Positions 1-7,872 of a stretch of 64,000 bases of DNA are shown piece after piece. The stretch comes from Desulfopila inferna (GTDB lineage: Bacteria; Desulfobacterota; Desulfobulbia; Desulfobulbales; Desulfocapsaceae). A program made the position numbers and the translations under genes. The first letter of the stretch is position 1. Each line of letters opens with the position of its first letter. The DNA lies in assembly GCF_016919005.1 (NCBI RefSeq), contig NZ_JAFFQE010000001.1, positions 310,001 to 374,000 of the forward strand. The letters run 5' to 3'. The notes beneath the pieces were generated by a model that saw only the letters and a program-made list of their open reading frames with translations, was not told the origin of the DNA and did no database searches.

Positions 1-27
1 GTGTCATTCTTTCCCATTTGATGCTCA

Positions 28-795
28 TTAAAGGTTGAGATATATAGCAAAAAACATAGCTACAGCTGTTTCTGTGAGTTCGCAGACAGCTCCAAGCGTA
101 TCACCGGTCGTTCCGCCCAATACTTTTCTGCACCACATTCCAAACAGAAAAACGGTAGACAGAAGCGCAGCCAGAGTCAGAAGCGCGAAAAGAAAATTGC
201 TGAACACACCGGTAACGAGGATGACCAAAATTGCCAATGCCGGAGTAAGCAGGTTCTTCGTGACAGAGAAGAGCCTGCCCAGTCCACCCTCTCGTGCACA
301 GGGGAGATAGGCCATGGAAATTACCAGCGCACATCTTCCCCCAAGCGGCATGAAAAGAACTGCAGCAGCGACCTTCTCAGTGGGGATAGAGAGCAGAGCG
401 GCAAATTTAAAGAGCAGCAGCAGCACCAGGGCGATAACTCCCATCGCCCCGCTTCTGCTGTCATGCATGATAACCAGAATCTTTTCTTTCGGTCGGGCGC
501 TGAGAAAGCCATCAGCCGTATCGGCAAGACCATCGAGATGGAGAAATCCTGAAATAATTGCAAGGTAAAGGATAATTACACAGGAAAAAAGCGGCGGCGG
601 TAAAAATTGGGCCAGCAATGAAGTGAGAATAACTCCGCCAATACCTATGAGCAAGCCGACCAGGGAAAAATAATTACCGCATTTGGCGAAATATTCGCTA
701 TCCCTGTCGGCGTACCAGGGCAGCGGCAGGATGGTGAGAAAGCGCAGTGCGGTTAAAAAACAGATCAGATTGCTCTTCATAATCGAGAGACTCAA
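28..795 (-). CDS. cobS: Adenosylcobinamide-GDP ribazoletransferase (cobalamin-5-phosphate synthase)
   Basis: Inner-membrane enzyme that joins GDP-cobinamide to alpha-ribazole (or its phosphate) in the last step of cobalamin nucleotide-loop assembly. The 255-residue protein is almost entirely hydrophobic with several membrane helices. It carries the family signature HLDGLADTADGF (86-97) and HDSRSGAMG (111-119). It is the last gene of a minus-strand cobC-cobU-cobT-cobS run and starts 6 bp after the cobT stop. An in-frame ATG five codons later (780) is an alternative start. An ATG on the same strand at position 7 may begin a further gene outside the window. Identification is firm from motif, length and neighbours. 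Confidence 0.95.
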   Translation of the reverse strand: MSLSIMKSNLICFLTALRFLTILPLPWYADRDSEYFAKCGNYFSLVGLLIGIGGVILTSLLAQFLPPPLFSCVIILYLAIISGFLHLDGLADTADGFLSARPKEKILVIMHDSRSGAMGVIALVLLLLFKFAALLSIPTEKVAAAVLFMPLGGRCALVISMAYLPCAREGGLGRLFSVTKNLLTPALAILVILVTGVFSNFLFALLTLAALLSTVFLFGMWCRKVLGGTTGDTLGAVCELTETAVAMFFAIYLNL

Positions 796-801
796 GATTT
801 C

Positions 802-1869
802 CTACTTGTCGGCATTTGCCACTGCAGCTTCTTCAAAGGTGGAAACTTCCGTCAAGATCGCAACCGCAGCCTCAACCAGGTTCATGGCCAATGCACCACC
901 TGTTCCTTCTCCAAGCCGCAGATTAAGATCAAGAAGCGGTTTGTTGCAGCCAAGATAAGTCTGCATGGCTTCATGTCCAGGTTCTACTGACTTATGGGAA
1001 AAAATCAGATAATCCCTGACAAAGGGTTCGATGGATGATGCAATCATCGCCCCGGCTGTAGAGATAAATCCATCGACAATGACAGGTTTGGAGTTAGCGG
1101 CCGCCCCCAGGATCAATCCGGCAATCCCGCCAATTTCAAAACCACCTATTTTGGCCAGAACATCCAGCCCCTTCGCAGCGTTGGGATTGTTGATCGCGAT
1201 GGCCTTCTCTACTATTTTTATCTTGTGGAGAAGCTGTTGGTCATCGAGACCGGTCCCCCTACCCGTCAGTTCGGCCACATCTTTTTTGGTAAACACCGCA
1301 GCAATGGCTGTAGAAGGAGTGGTATTTCCGATCCCCATATCTCCGGTGCCGAATATATCGTAGCTTTTCGAAAGTTCATCGGCTATCTCGATTCCGGATT
1401 CGATTGCGCGTCTGGCCATGGCATGGCTCATGGCAGGACCCCGGGCAATGTTATCAGTCCCTAAGCCAACCTTTTTATTGATAATCTTTCCGGAACTGGC
1501 CAAATTGTTGAGGTCGGCATTTACGCCCATATCGACCACAAAGATGTCCGCGCCTGCCTGGCGGGCAAGAGCATTAATTCCTGCCCCTCCATTGACAAAA
1601 TTGGCAACCATCTGAGGTGTGACCTCACTGGGAAACTTGCTGATGCCTTCAACGGTCACACCATGATCCCCGGCCATGGTCACAATGGCCTTTCGCTTTA
1701 CGGCCGGTTTGATCGTACGCGTCATCCCGGCTATTTCAATGGCAAGATCCATGAGATCTCCGAGGGCCCAATACGGTATGGCGAGCTGATCGAGTCTGTT
1801 TTTTGCCTCCTCCCGACTAATGCTGTCCTGAGGGAAGATCCTCTTGAGAGTTTTTTCCAGTGTGCTCAT
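802..1869 (-). CDS. cobT: Nicotinate-nucleotide:dimethylbenzimidazole phosphoribosyltransferase
   Basis: Activates the lower-ligand base of cobalamin by transferring phosphoribose from nicotinate mononucleotide to 5,6-dimethylbenzimidazole, giving alpha-ribazole phosphate. The 355 residues match the usual family length. Visible family motifs are GDHGV (68-72), the VTPQMVANF...GGAGI block (83-98), GDMGIGNTT (176-184) and GEGTGGALA (320-328). The glutamate at 321 fits the known catalytic base. It lies between cobU and cobS, separated from cobU by about 110 bp that carries a repeat of the CCAGCTNAGCTGG family. Cytoplasmic. Identification is firm. Confidence 0.96.
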   Translation of the reverse strand: MSTLEKTLKRIFPQDSISREEAKNRLDQLAIPYWALGDLMDLAIEIAGMTRTIKPAVKRKAIVTMAGDHGVTVEGISKFPSEVTPQMVANFVNGGAGINALARQAGADIFVVDMGVNADLNNLASSGKIINKKVGLGTDNIARGPAMSHAMARRAIESGIEIADELSKSYDIFGTGDMGIGNTTPSTAIAAVFTKKDVAELTGRGTGLDDQQLLHKIKIVEKAIAINNPNAAKGLDVLAKIGGFEIGGIAGLILGAAANSKPVIVDGFISTAGAMIASSIEPFVRDYLIFSHKSVEPGHEAMQTYLGCNKPLLDLNLRLGEGTGGALAMNLVEAAVAILTEVSTFEEAAVANADK

Positions 1870-1918
1870 GAATCAATCCTGTTCTTAGTATCTTACAGAT
1901 CTCTTTCTGGTATTTTTT

Positions 1919-1992
1919 TTGCAAGAAATTAATCTGTCTAAAGGTTCTTGTACCCCAAGGGGGTGCTGTAAAGAGTCCAGCTCAGCTGGGTT
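1919..1992 (-). repeat. Family-2 repeat (CCAGCTNAGCTGG palindrome) overlapping the cobU stop
   Basis: On the minus strand this reads ACCCAGCTGAGCTGGAC, then a unique stretch, then AACCTTTAGACAG. The same two blocks occur on the plus strand at 21977-22008, there almost adjacent. The TGA inside the palindrome (1984-1982) is the cobU stop codon, so the repeat ends the reading frame. It separates cobU from cobT inside an otherwise tight operon. Read by eye; the outer limits are approximate. Confidence 0.6.
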
Positions 1993-2533
1993 TGTATTTT
2001 TTCAATGTGAGTGGAAGACCGCAACAGACCAGTACCACTTCATCGGCGCCTTGAGCGATGTTTTGATTGCATCTGCCGACAAGATCCCGGTAGTGTCTGG
2101 TCGCGGGAGACTCCGGCACAATACCTGATCCAATTTCATTTGTAACAAAAATAATAGTGGCGGGATGGCTACTGCCTACTCTTAGCATTTCTTCACAGAG
2201 AAGGGACATCTGGGCTTCGTCGATGCTCCGGCATGTCTCGCGGTCTTTGTATATAAGGTTGTTGACCCATAACGTCAGACAATCGACAAGAATAACATCA
2301 ACATCACGATGAGACCGCAGTACAGTGCTGATCTCCACCTCTTCTTCAATGGTAAACCATCCCTTTCCCTGTCTGTCCCGCTTATGTTTTGTTATCCGAT
2401 CATCCATCTCCGGATCGATTTTGGGACAGGTGGCGATAAACATCCTCTTCCCCTCTATTGCTTCGGCGCGTTGTTGGGCATAAAGGCTTTTGCCGCTTCT
2501 TGATCCACCGGTAACGAGAATAATATCAGACAC
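1982..2533 (-). CDS. cobU: Bifunctional adenosylcobinamide kinase / adenosylcobinamide-phosphate guanylyltransferase
   Basis: Phosphorylates adenosylcobinamide and then transfers GMP to it, giving the GDP-cobinamide used by CobS. The 183-residue protein has the P-loop GGSRSGKS (9-16), an ITKHKRDR stretch holding the histidine that becomes guanylylated in the family, and [10 protein letters not shown] typical of CobU/CobP. Its start overlaps the cobC stop by 8 bp, so the two are probably translationally coupled. The last residues (KPS, then TGA) are encoded by a dispersed repeat, so the natural C-terminus may have been slightly altered. Confidence 0.95.
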   Translation of the reverse strand: MSDIILVTGGSRSGKSLYAQQRAEAIEGKRMFIATCPKIDPEMDDRITKHKRDRQGKGWFTIEEEVEISTVLRSHRDVDVILVDCLTLWVNNLIYKDRETCRSIDEAQMSLLCEEMLRVGSSHPATIIFVTNEIGSGIVPESPATRHYRDLVGRCNQNIAQGADEVVLVCCGLPLTLKKYKPS

Positions 2534-3116
2534 GTATCACTCCATTGTTTAATCCTGTCAAAATTCCGCCATCGCTATGCAGGTCAAGTATGGTAAATTT
2601 TCCGCACTCGACCTTAAAGTATAAATACGAGTCAAAAGATAAATTCAGGAAACGGCAAACCAGGTGTCGAATTACCCCCCCATGGGAAATGATAAGAATT
2701 TTCCCGGCTTCGGCGGCGTGAACCGAAGAGGCAAAATCATTGATGCGCTCATAAAAATCAGCTAGCTTTTCCCCTCCGGGAAAACAAAATGAACTGCCGG
2801 CACAACGCCATTCCTCTACCAGATCGGGCGACGAGCAGGCAATTTCAGAAAAAGTTTTCCCCTCCCATTTTCCGAAATTGATCTCAGCTATTCGTTCATC
2901 GTAAATTACATCCCGATGAAGCCCCAAAGCCTCTCTGGTTTGTCGGCATCTTCTCAAGGGGCTGCAGAAAATTATCGGAAAGGAATGCCGGGCAACATAT
3001 GGAACTTGAGCGAGAATCTCTTCTATTCCATTTTCTGATAATTCTATATCGGAAACACCTACATATCTGTCGGTGAGCGTTGTTGAGCCATGTCGCAGCA
3101 GAAAAATCTTTTTCAT
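2526..3116 (-). CDS. cobC: Histidine phosphatase family protein, probable alpha-ribazole phosphatase
   Basis: Phosphoglycerate-mutase-fold phosphatase. In this context it probably dephosphorylates alpha-ribazole-5-phosphate or cobalamin-5-phosphate in the nucleotide-loop pathway. I chose the ATG at 3116 because the protein then opens [10 protein letters not shown], placing the phosphohistidine motif RHG at 8-10. An upstream in-frame ATG would add 31 hydrophobic residues that are unlikely in this family. The second histidine motif, ISHGGVIR, is present. Length is 196 residues. First gene of the operon. No B12 riboswitch consensus was found upstream. Function is inferred from position; the fold assignment is firm. 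Confidence 0.88.
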   Translation of the reverse strand: MKKIFLLRHGSTTLTDRYVGVSDIELSENGIEEILAQVPYVARHSFPIIFCSPLRRCRQTREALGLHRDVIYDERIAEINFGKWEGKTFSEIACSSPDLVEEWRCAGSSFCFPGGEKLADFYERINDFASSVHAAEAGKILIISHGGVIRHLVCRFLNLSFDSYLYFKVECGKFTILDLHSDGGILTGLNNGVIRV

Positions 3117-3308
3117 GAAGAGTTTCTCGTGTCTCAGGAAATCAAAAAAAAATGCACATTTTTGAAGCCGAAAATTTATGATAATAAAGATGACCCCACA
3201 AATTATCAAGTGATTTCAGGAATGGGCTTTGAACAGGTCAATAGATGGAAAGGCAGGATTTCATCTTATAATACCTTACATTGCTTGTATTTTCTGTAGC
3301 ACAGGTAA

Positions 3309-3345
3309 GTGAGGGAAAAGTCGATGCCATGCCATTTCCCTCACT
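3309..3345 (-). terminator. Hairpin downstream of the ycaO gene
   Basis: Perfect 10-bp inverted repeat GTGAGGGAAA / TTTCCCTCAC (3309-3318 and 3335-3344), directly after the ycaO stop on the minus strand. There is no T-run after the stem, so it may be a weak terminator or an mRNA 3'-end stabiliser. Confidence 0.45.
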
Positions 3346-3348
3346 ATC

Positions 3349-5103
3349 TCATTTTTGCTTTTCCGCTAGAAGCCTATCGAGATAATCCTGTGCAAAATCC
3401 AGGGAGGAATCCAGAGTCAGTGCAAGGGTGAAAAATTGTACAGCCTCATTATCTTTTCCTAATTTGGCGTAATTTACCCCAAGATTGGCGTAGTCCATTG
3501 CCGAGGTCGGATTAAGATCGACTGCGCGTTTGAAACACTCAATGGCTTTCTCGTACAGTTCTTTTTTAAAGTAACATACGCCGAGAAGATTATAAAGATC
3601 GGGGCGTTCATCATCTTCATGACATCCCTTGATAAGAGCGGCAATAGCAGCATCATATTGACCTATCTTGGAGAGACAGTTGCCTTGATAGGAATAGATA
3701 TATGGCAGATCCTCTTTTTCCGGATCAAGCAACAGAGATTTCTCAAAATGTGGCAGCGCTTCTTCATAGAGCTCGAGGTTAAATAGATTCCGGCCTCGAT
3801 AAAATTCAACATAGTAGGTATCCGGCGACACTTCGCTCATCCGGTCCAGAGCTTCCTCAATTTCACCTGGATTGTCAATAAGTTCAACCACCAGCTTGGC
3901 GGCAAATAATCCCACTGAACGGATCATCGAACGCTCACGAAAATGGGCTCCGGGAATGATGGTATAAAGAGCTGGAATTTCAAGATCTTCATGAGCCACA
4001 TCAATCATGAAAATGTCCATTCCGATTTTCTCAAGGGCGGCTGTACAGTTTTCAACCTCAACCTTGATATTATTGTGAGAGAGATCGTTCATCCTGGAAA
4101 CAGTTGTGTGCAGGCCCGGATTGGTCACATATTCAACTTCGGCAAGCGAAAGTGGTTTGGGAAGGCCCGAGGCAACGTAATTTGAATTGGAGTTGAAATC
4201 ACCGGCAAGCTGGGCAACCTCGGTTATCGCCCTGATTATGGCCTTCTCTGCATCAGGGGTTGTCCCGGCTGTGTAAACTATTTCACTCTTCTCCGGAAAT
4301 GTCGCAGGATCAACAGCAAGAGCTCCTACCGTACAGATTCCAGTATTCAGTGAAAAATCATTAAGATAAAGCTGAATTCCATTTTTTTCGAATGTGTCAA
4401 TAAGCTTTCGTGCGACTGGATCTTGCACAGAGTCAGGATCTATTGTCGGTGTCGCCATTTGGTTGTGGGTAATTACCGAGCAGACATGTCGTTCAACGAT
4501 CTCACTGATTCCCTGCAGAGCCGCCTCTTCGTAAGTATTACCGGCCGAAGGACCGTTAAATTCATTGATCGCATAGAACCAGGAAAAGGGAATCAGAACC
4601 TCTTCGTTCTTGGTAATATTGGTGGCCCAGGTCCACTGCATGGGAATTTCGGCAAGAAGTCTTTCCAGGGTTGCCTCGTCGGTTTTTTCATCATGGACAG
4701 ACTGCAGGAGGTAATGAAGCTCCATCACCGGATATCCCTGAGAACGCATAGCGGCATAGTCCCCTGTGATGAAGTTGGCGGCAGAGTTCTTAAAGGAGAA
4801 GAAGGAAAAACGTTCAGCAAGTTCCATACAGGCGGATGCCTTGGCCTGCATAGGGGAGGCCCCTTTGCCCATCTGTTTTTTGGTACCGATTATATTGACC
4901 GCATCTTCCCCGCACACGCTAAAGTAAACCGGGATATCAAGTCTGCCGTTATCGATCCGTTTCACTTCACTCAGGATTTTGATATTTGGTTTTTCCAGTT
5001 TAGCGTAGAAACGCTTAACTGTTTCTTCAGGCGAAATTGCCTTATCCTGATCTATAGTAAAGGTTTTGAGACAGTCCGAAAATGTAACTTTTTGCTTTTT
5101 CAT
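3349..5103 (-). CDS. YcaO-domain protein with C-terminal TPR repeats
   Basis: YcaO enzymes use ATP to activate amide backbones (azoline or thioamide formation in peptides). E. coli-type YcaO is linked instead to beta-methylthiolation of ribosomal protein S12. The 584 residues comprise a YcaO domain (about 30-400) and TPR units (about 415-580), a size and layout close to E. coli YcaO. ATP-site motifs are visible: KASACMELAERF, EAALQGISEIVERH and RAITEVAQLAG. The ATG at 5103 (MKKQKV) was chosen over one 23 codons upstream, whose extension looks non-coding. No precursor peptide, cyclodehydratase partner or exporter lies nearby, which argues against a RiPP cluster. Exact substrate unknown. Confidence 0.85.
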   Translation of the reverse strand: MKKQKVTFSDCLKTFTIDQDKAISPEETVKRFYAKLEKPNIKILSEVKRIDNGRLDIPVYFSVCGEDAVNIIGTKKQMGKGASPMQAKASACMELAERFSFFSFKNSAANFITGDYAAMRSQGYPVMELHYLLQSVHDEKTDEATLERLLAEIPMQWTWATNITKNEEVLIPFSWFYAINEFNGPSAGNTYEEAALQGISEIVERHVCSVITHNQMATPTIDPDSVQDPVARKLIDTFEKNGIQLYLNDFSLNTGICTVGALAVDPATFPEKSEIVYTAGTTPDAEKAIIRAITEVAQLAGDFNSNSNYVASGLPKPLSLAEVEYVTNPGLHTTVSRMNDLSHNNIKVEVENCTAALEKIGMDIFMIDVAHEDLEIPALYTIIPGAHFRERSMIRSVGLFAAKLVVELIDNPGEIEEALDRMSEVSPDTYYVEFYRGRNLFNLELYEEALPHFEKSLLLDPEKEDLPYIYSYQGNCLSKIGQYDAAIAALIKGCHEDDERPDLYNLLGVCYFKKELYEKAIECFKRAVDLNPTSAMDYANLGVNYAKLGKDNEAVQFFTLALTLDSSLDFAQDYLDRLLAEKQK

Positions 5104-5189
5104 AATATAAAAGATGTAATAAATTTTATGAGAACAGTCACTGAGCATGATGCTTACTGCTCTCTTTTGCATTCAGATTGAGATAAAAA

Positions 5190-6398
5190 TCATTCCTGGT
5201 TGAATGATTCGGCCCACCTGAGAGATTCGAGGTAAAATTCTACTACTTTTCCACTATCAATTGCAGCTTTTTTATGGGCATATTTAAAAGCTACCCAATT
5301 GCCGGTTTCATAACTTTCCAGAAGGCGCAGAAAAAAGAACAGCTCACCCTGCCGGTGCAGAAGGGCCGACTGGATGTTCCATGACAGAGGAAGCTTGCTG
5401 AAAATCTCTTCCATATTCTTATCGAGCATTGCGTCAATGAGGGAGAACAACCCCAACAGGAACATCTCACTGCTGTCTCTACCGGTTTCAATGCCGACCA
5501 GTTCAAGGAAACGGGCACGGACGATGGAGAGGCGGATAAGCTCAAGAGGCTTGTTTTCAGCAAGTTTGCTGGTGACGATGAGACTTACGAAAAGCTTGAA
5601 ACTTTTCTCCCCGAGAAAGCTTATAGCCTGTTTGATCGAAGATATCGGCTGCAGCCTGCTGAAATGAGCAGAGTTGAGATAGTTTAACAGCTTATAAGAT
5701 ATGGAAACATCCTGGATAACCAGTTCTTCCAGTGTGGATATATCGAATTCCGCAGAATTGAGCTGGGCCAGCAGCTGCAGCATTATCAACTGAGATGCAG
5801 AGAGTTCTTTGTTTTTGAGGATCTCCGGTCTGGAAAAAAAATATCCTTGAAAATATTGGAACCCCAGAGAGGCTGCGGCGTTAAACTCTTCATATGTCTC
5901 TATCTTTTCCGCAAGGATTTTACAGCCTCTGGATAACAGCGAGGTGATCATAGTTTCGATAGTTTCTCTTGAGGTCAGGCGAAAATCTATCTTTACGATA
6001 TCGACAAGCTCGAGCAACTCATCGAATGATCCGGAATAGACGAAATCATCGAGGGCCAGCATATATCCCTGCTCCTTCAACTCCCTGCAGGCCTGTATGG
6101 TCTTTGGATCCGGTGAGACGCTTTCCAGTATTTCAACCACCAGTTTATCTTGAGGAAAGAGGTGCGGCGTTCCTTCTTTAATCAAATCTTCTGTGAAATT
6201 AATAAAAGCTGGCTTACCTACGGCAATTCTGTCTATTCCGACGGTGAAAAACGAAGAAGACAACAGGCTGGTTGTCGCTGTATCTCCATCTATGTCCGGA
6301 AAAACATTGGAATTTCCTTCCCGGAAGAGAAGTTCGTATCCAAAGAGTATTTTTTCTCTGTCGAATATTGGCTGACGGGCAACAAAAACGTCCATCAT
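5190..6398 (-). CDS. EAL-HDOD signalling protein (YuxH type)
   Basis: 402 residues with an N-terminal EAL-like domain and a C-terminal HDOD domain, the layout of the YuxH/CdgJ group. It opens VARQPIFDREKILFGYELLF, with ELL where active phosphodiesterases have EAL. Some catalytic-type motifs remain (LALDDF, KIDF, AEKIET), followed by QGYFFSRP. HDOD begins near residue 200 (LNSAEFDISTLEELV). Such proteins are usually catalytically inactive regulators of motility or cyclic-di-GMP responses. The ATG at 6398 shares its A with the TAA of tsaE (TAATG), so translation is coupled. Activity cannot be decided from sequence alone. Confidence 0.88.
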   Translation of the reverse strand: MMDVFVARQPIFDREKILFGYELLFREGNSNVFPDIDGDTATTSLLSSSFFTVGIDRIAVGKPAFINFTEDLIKEGTPHLFPQDKLVVEILESVSPDPKTIQACRELKEQGYMLALDDFVYSGSFDELLELVDIVKIDFRLTSRETIETMITSLLSRGCKILAEKIETYEEFNAAASLGFQYFQGYFFSRPEILKNKELSASQLIMLQLLAQLNSAEFDISTLEELVIQDVSISYKLLNYLNSAHFSRLQPISSIKQAISFLGEKSFKLFVSLIVTSKLAENKPLELIRLSIVRARFLELVGIETGRDSSEMFLLGLFSLIDAMLDKNMEEIFSKLPLSWNIQSALLHRQGELFFFLRLLESYETGNWVAFKYAHKKAAIDSGKVVEFYLESLRWAESFNQE

Positions 6399-6880
6399 TA
6401 TGACCTTGAGACAGTTTTCAGTAATACAGTAACTCTTTCCTGCCATAAGGCTTCCGGGTATGTACAAACAGCAACTCTTGCATTCTGACCACTGCCGGTG
6501 AGAAAAATTGACAATCTGTCCTGCGGCAGAATATCCAAGGCTTTGCCGGCCCATTCAATCACCGTCACACCTGATCCGTAAAAATATTCATCAAGTCCCA
6601 TTTCCACGACATCATCGCTGTTCGACAGTCGGTAGAAGTCCATGTGATAGAGTGGTATAATGCCTGGATATTCGTGGAATATATTGAAGGAAGGACTGGT
6701 CACATAGCAATTTTTGTCAATGCCCATTCCCAAGGCAATAGCTTGGGTCAAGGTCGTTTTTCCGGAACCCAGCTGACCGTCCAGACAAATAACATCCCCT
6801 TGGCCGGCGAGTTTTCCGAGACCGATACCGAATTTCTTGGTTTCTGTTTCTGAATCCAGTGTAAGTTTAATGGTTTTCAT
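6398..6880 (-). CDS. tsaE: tRNA threonylcarbamoyladenosine biosynthesis ATPase TsaE
   Basis: Small P-loop ATPase that works with TsaB/TsaD/TsaC to make the universal t6A modification at tRNA position 37. The 160-residue length is normal. The Walker A motif GQLGSGKTT is at 35-43 and the family EWAGKALDILP segment lies in the C-terminal half. Its stop codon overlaps the start of the EAL-HDOD gene. A copy of repeat family 1 starts a few bases upstream of its ATG, so its promoter may lie within or beyond the repeat. Confidence 0.95.
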   Translation of the reverse strand: MKTIKLTLDSETETKKFGIGLGKLAGQGDVICLDGQLGSGKTTLTQAIALGMGIDKNCYVTSPSFNIFHEYPGIIPLYHMDFYRLSNSDDVVEMGLDEYFYGSGVTVIEWAGKALDILPQDRLSIFLTGSGQNARVAVCTYPEALWQERVTVLLKTVSRS

Positions 6881-6884
6881 GTAT

Positions 6885-6985
6885 GATCTTGTAAAAAGTC
6901 ATGAATTTGCCGGGATGGTCTCTGCGATAAGCACCCGTACGGGCATCAACTCCGACTACGAGAAGGTACGATATACCAGGCGTAG
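6885..6985 (-). repeat. Repeat family 1, copy A (truncated at one end)
   Basis: Starts GATCTTGTAAAAAGTC and contains the shared core GCGATAAGCACCCGTACGGG (from 6924). It then runs to ATACCAGGCGTAG. It matches 19419-19513 along its whole 95-bp body with scattered differences. The opposite terminal repeat seen in the copy at 19.4 kb is missing here. It lies directly upstream of tsaE. Confidence 0.75.
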
Positions 6986-7378
6986 TAACTGAAACGGCGA
7001 TTTGGCAGTACATGTGGTCCGGCGAATGGCATTTTCAGATCTACAACGATGCAGGACCGGGCATTACGAATCCACATATGCATCTGAAGGATGTATTCCA
7101 GAATTTTCATCAAGGGAGAGAAGGACTACCAGAAATTGAGCGGAAATGAAAGGAATAAAAAAAGCCAGCCCGGATATTTCACGAGCCTGACAGGCTCGCT
7201 CGAAGGGTGAAAAGTTGTTTTTCATTTATGGTTACAACTTTGTGCTCTGGAAAATTTTCCATACTTATGTCAAAACTCATTGATAACGGTAATTCTTTTT
7301 AAGAAATGGTTCTTCATGTTCGGGCCGGTGCTGTCAGGCTTGATGATTTGGTCTGTCTGCGGCTGAATAGGAAAATTA
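6986..7378. other. Intergenic region, no gene recognised
   Basis: Between the repeat upstream of tsaE and the cold-shock terminator. No open frame of useful length was seen on either strand. It contains a short stem CGAGCCT-GAC-AGGCTCG near 7172-7190 without a T-run. Fragments such as a GGACCGGGCATT stretch do not resemble any family I know. Confidence 0.5.
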
Positions 7379-7416
7379 AAAAAAAAGCCCGCCGGTACAG
7401 AGAACGGCGGGCTTTT
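7379..7416 (-). terminator. Rho-independent terminator of the cold-shock gene
   Basis: Perfect inverted repeat AAAAGCCCGCCG / CGGCGGGCTTTT (7383-7394, 7405-7416) with a GC-rich stem. On the minus strand it is followed by a T-run. It lies 22 bp downstream of the cold-shock stop codon. Confidence 0.9.
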
Positions 7417-7438
7417 AGGCATGATGACGAAGAGACGG

Positions 7439-7654
7439 CTACATCATTTTAGCGACATTTTCAGCCTGCAGACCTTTATCGGTTTTTGCTACGGAAAACT
7501 CAACGTTTTCACCTTCCTCCAGGCTGCGAAAGCCTTCGCCCTGAATGGCGCTGAAGTGCACGAAAACATCGGCCTCTCCATTTGGTCTCTCAAGAAAGCC
7601 ATACCCTTTGCTTGCATTAAACCACTTCACCTTTCCCTTAACACGATCTAACAT
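7439..7654 (-). CDS. Cold-shock domain protein (CspA family)
   Basis: 71-residue single OB-fold protein that binds single-stranded RNA/DNA and acts as an RNA chaperone. It begins [20 protein letters not shown], so RNP1 (KGYGF) is at 16-20; RNP2 is DVFVHFS. The ATG at 7654 was chosen because the homologous region begins there and GGAGGG lies about 9 bp upstream. A longer in-frame version (to 7759) would add 35 unrelated residues. The long leader and strong downstream terminator are typical of monocistronic csp genes. Confidence 0.95.
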   Translation of the reverse strand: MLDRVKGKVKWFNASKGYGFLERPNGEADVFVHFSAIQGEGFRSLEEGENVEFSVAKTDKGLQAENVAKMM

Positions 7655-7872
7655 ACTCAAAACCCTCCATTGAACGACAGTATTTCTGTCAACCTTAAAC
7701 CTTGGCATCCCTTTTCCCCGAACAGCTGCGAAATGCCTAACCCAATAGAAGGTTATCAAAATTCAAAACTCCTAGTCAAGGAAAAAAGGCCGAAATACTT
7801 CAATAGAACAATAATTTAAGAAAATTAAAAGGTTAGTAAAATGAAAAGCCACTCAGTTATAATAACACTACT

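Noticed and set aside
3117-3348. Cobalamin riboswitch expected upstream of the cob operon
   Set aside because: No B12-box-like conserved core was found in the 230 bp before cobC on the minus strand; only a hairpin belonging to the upstream gene end.
3349-5103. RiPP biosynthetic cluster around YcaO
   Set aside because: No precursor peptide, partner enzyme, protease or exporter nearby, and the size matches stand-alone YcaO proteins.
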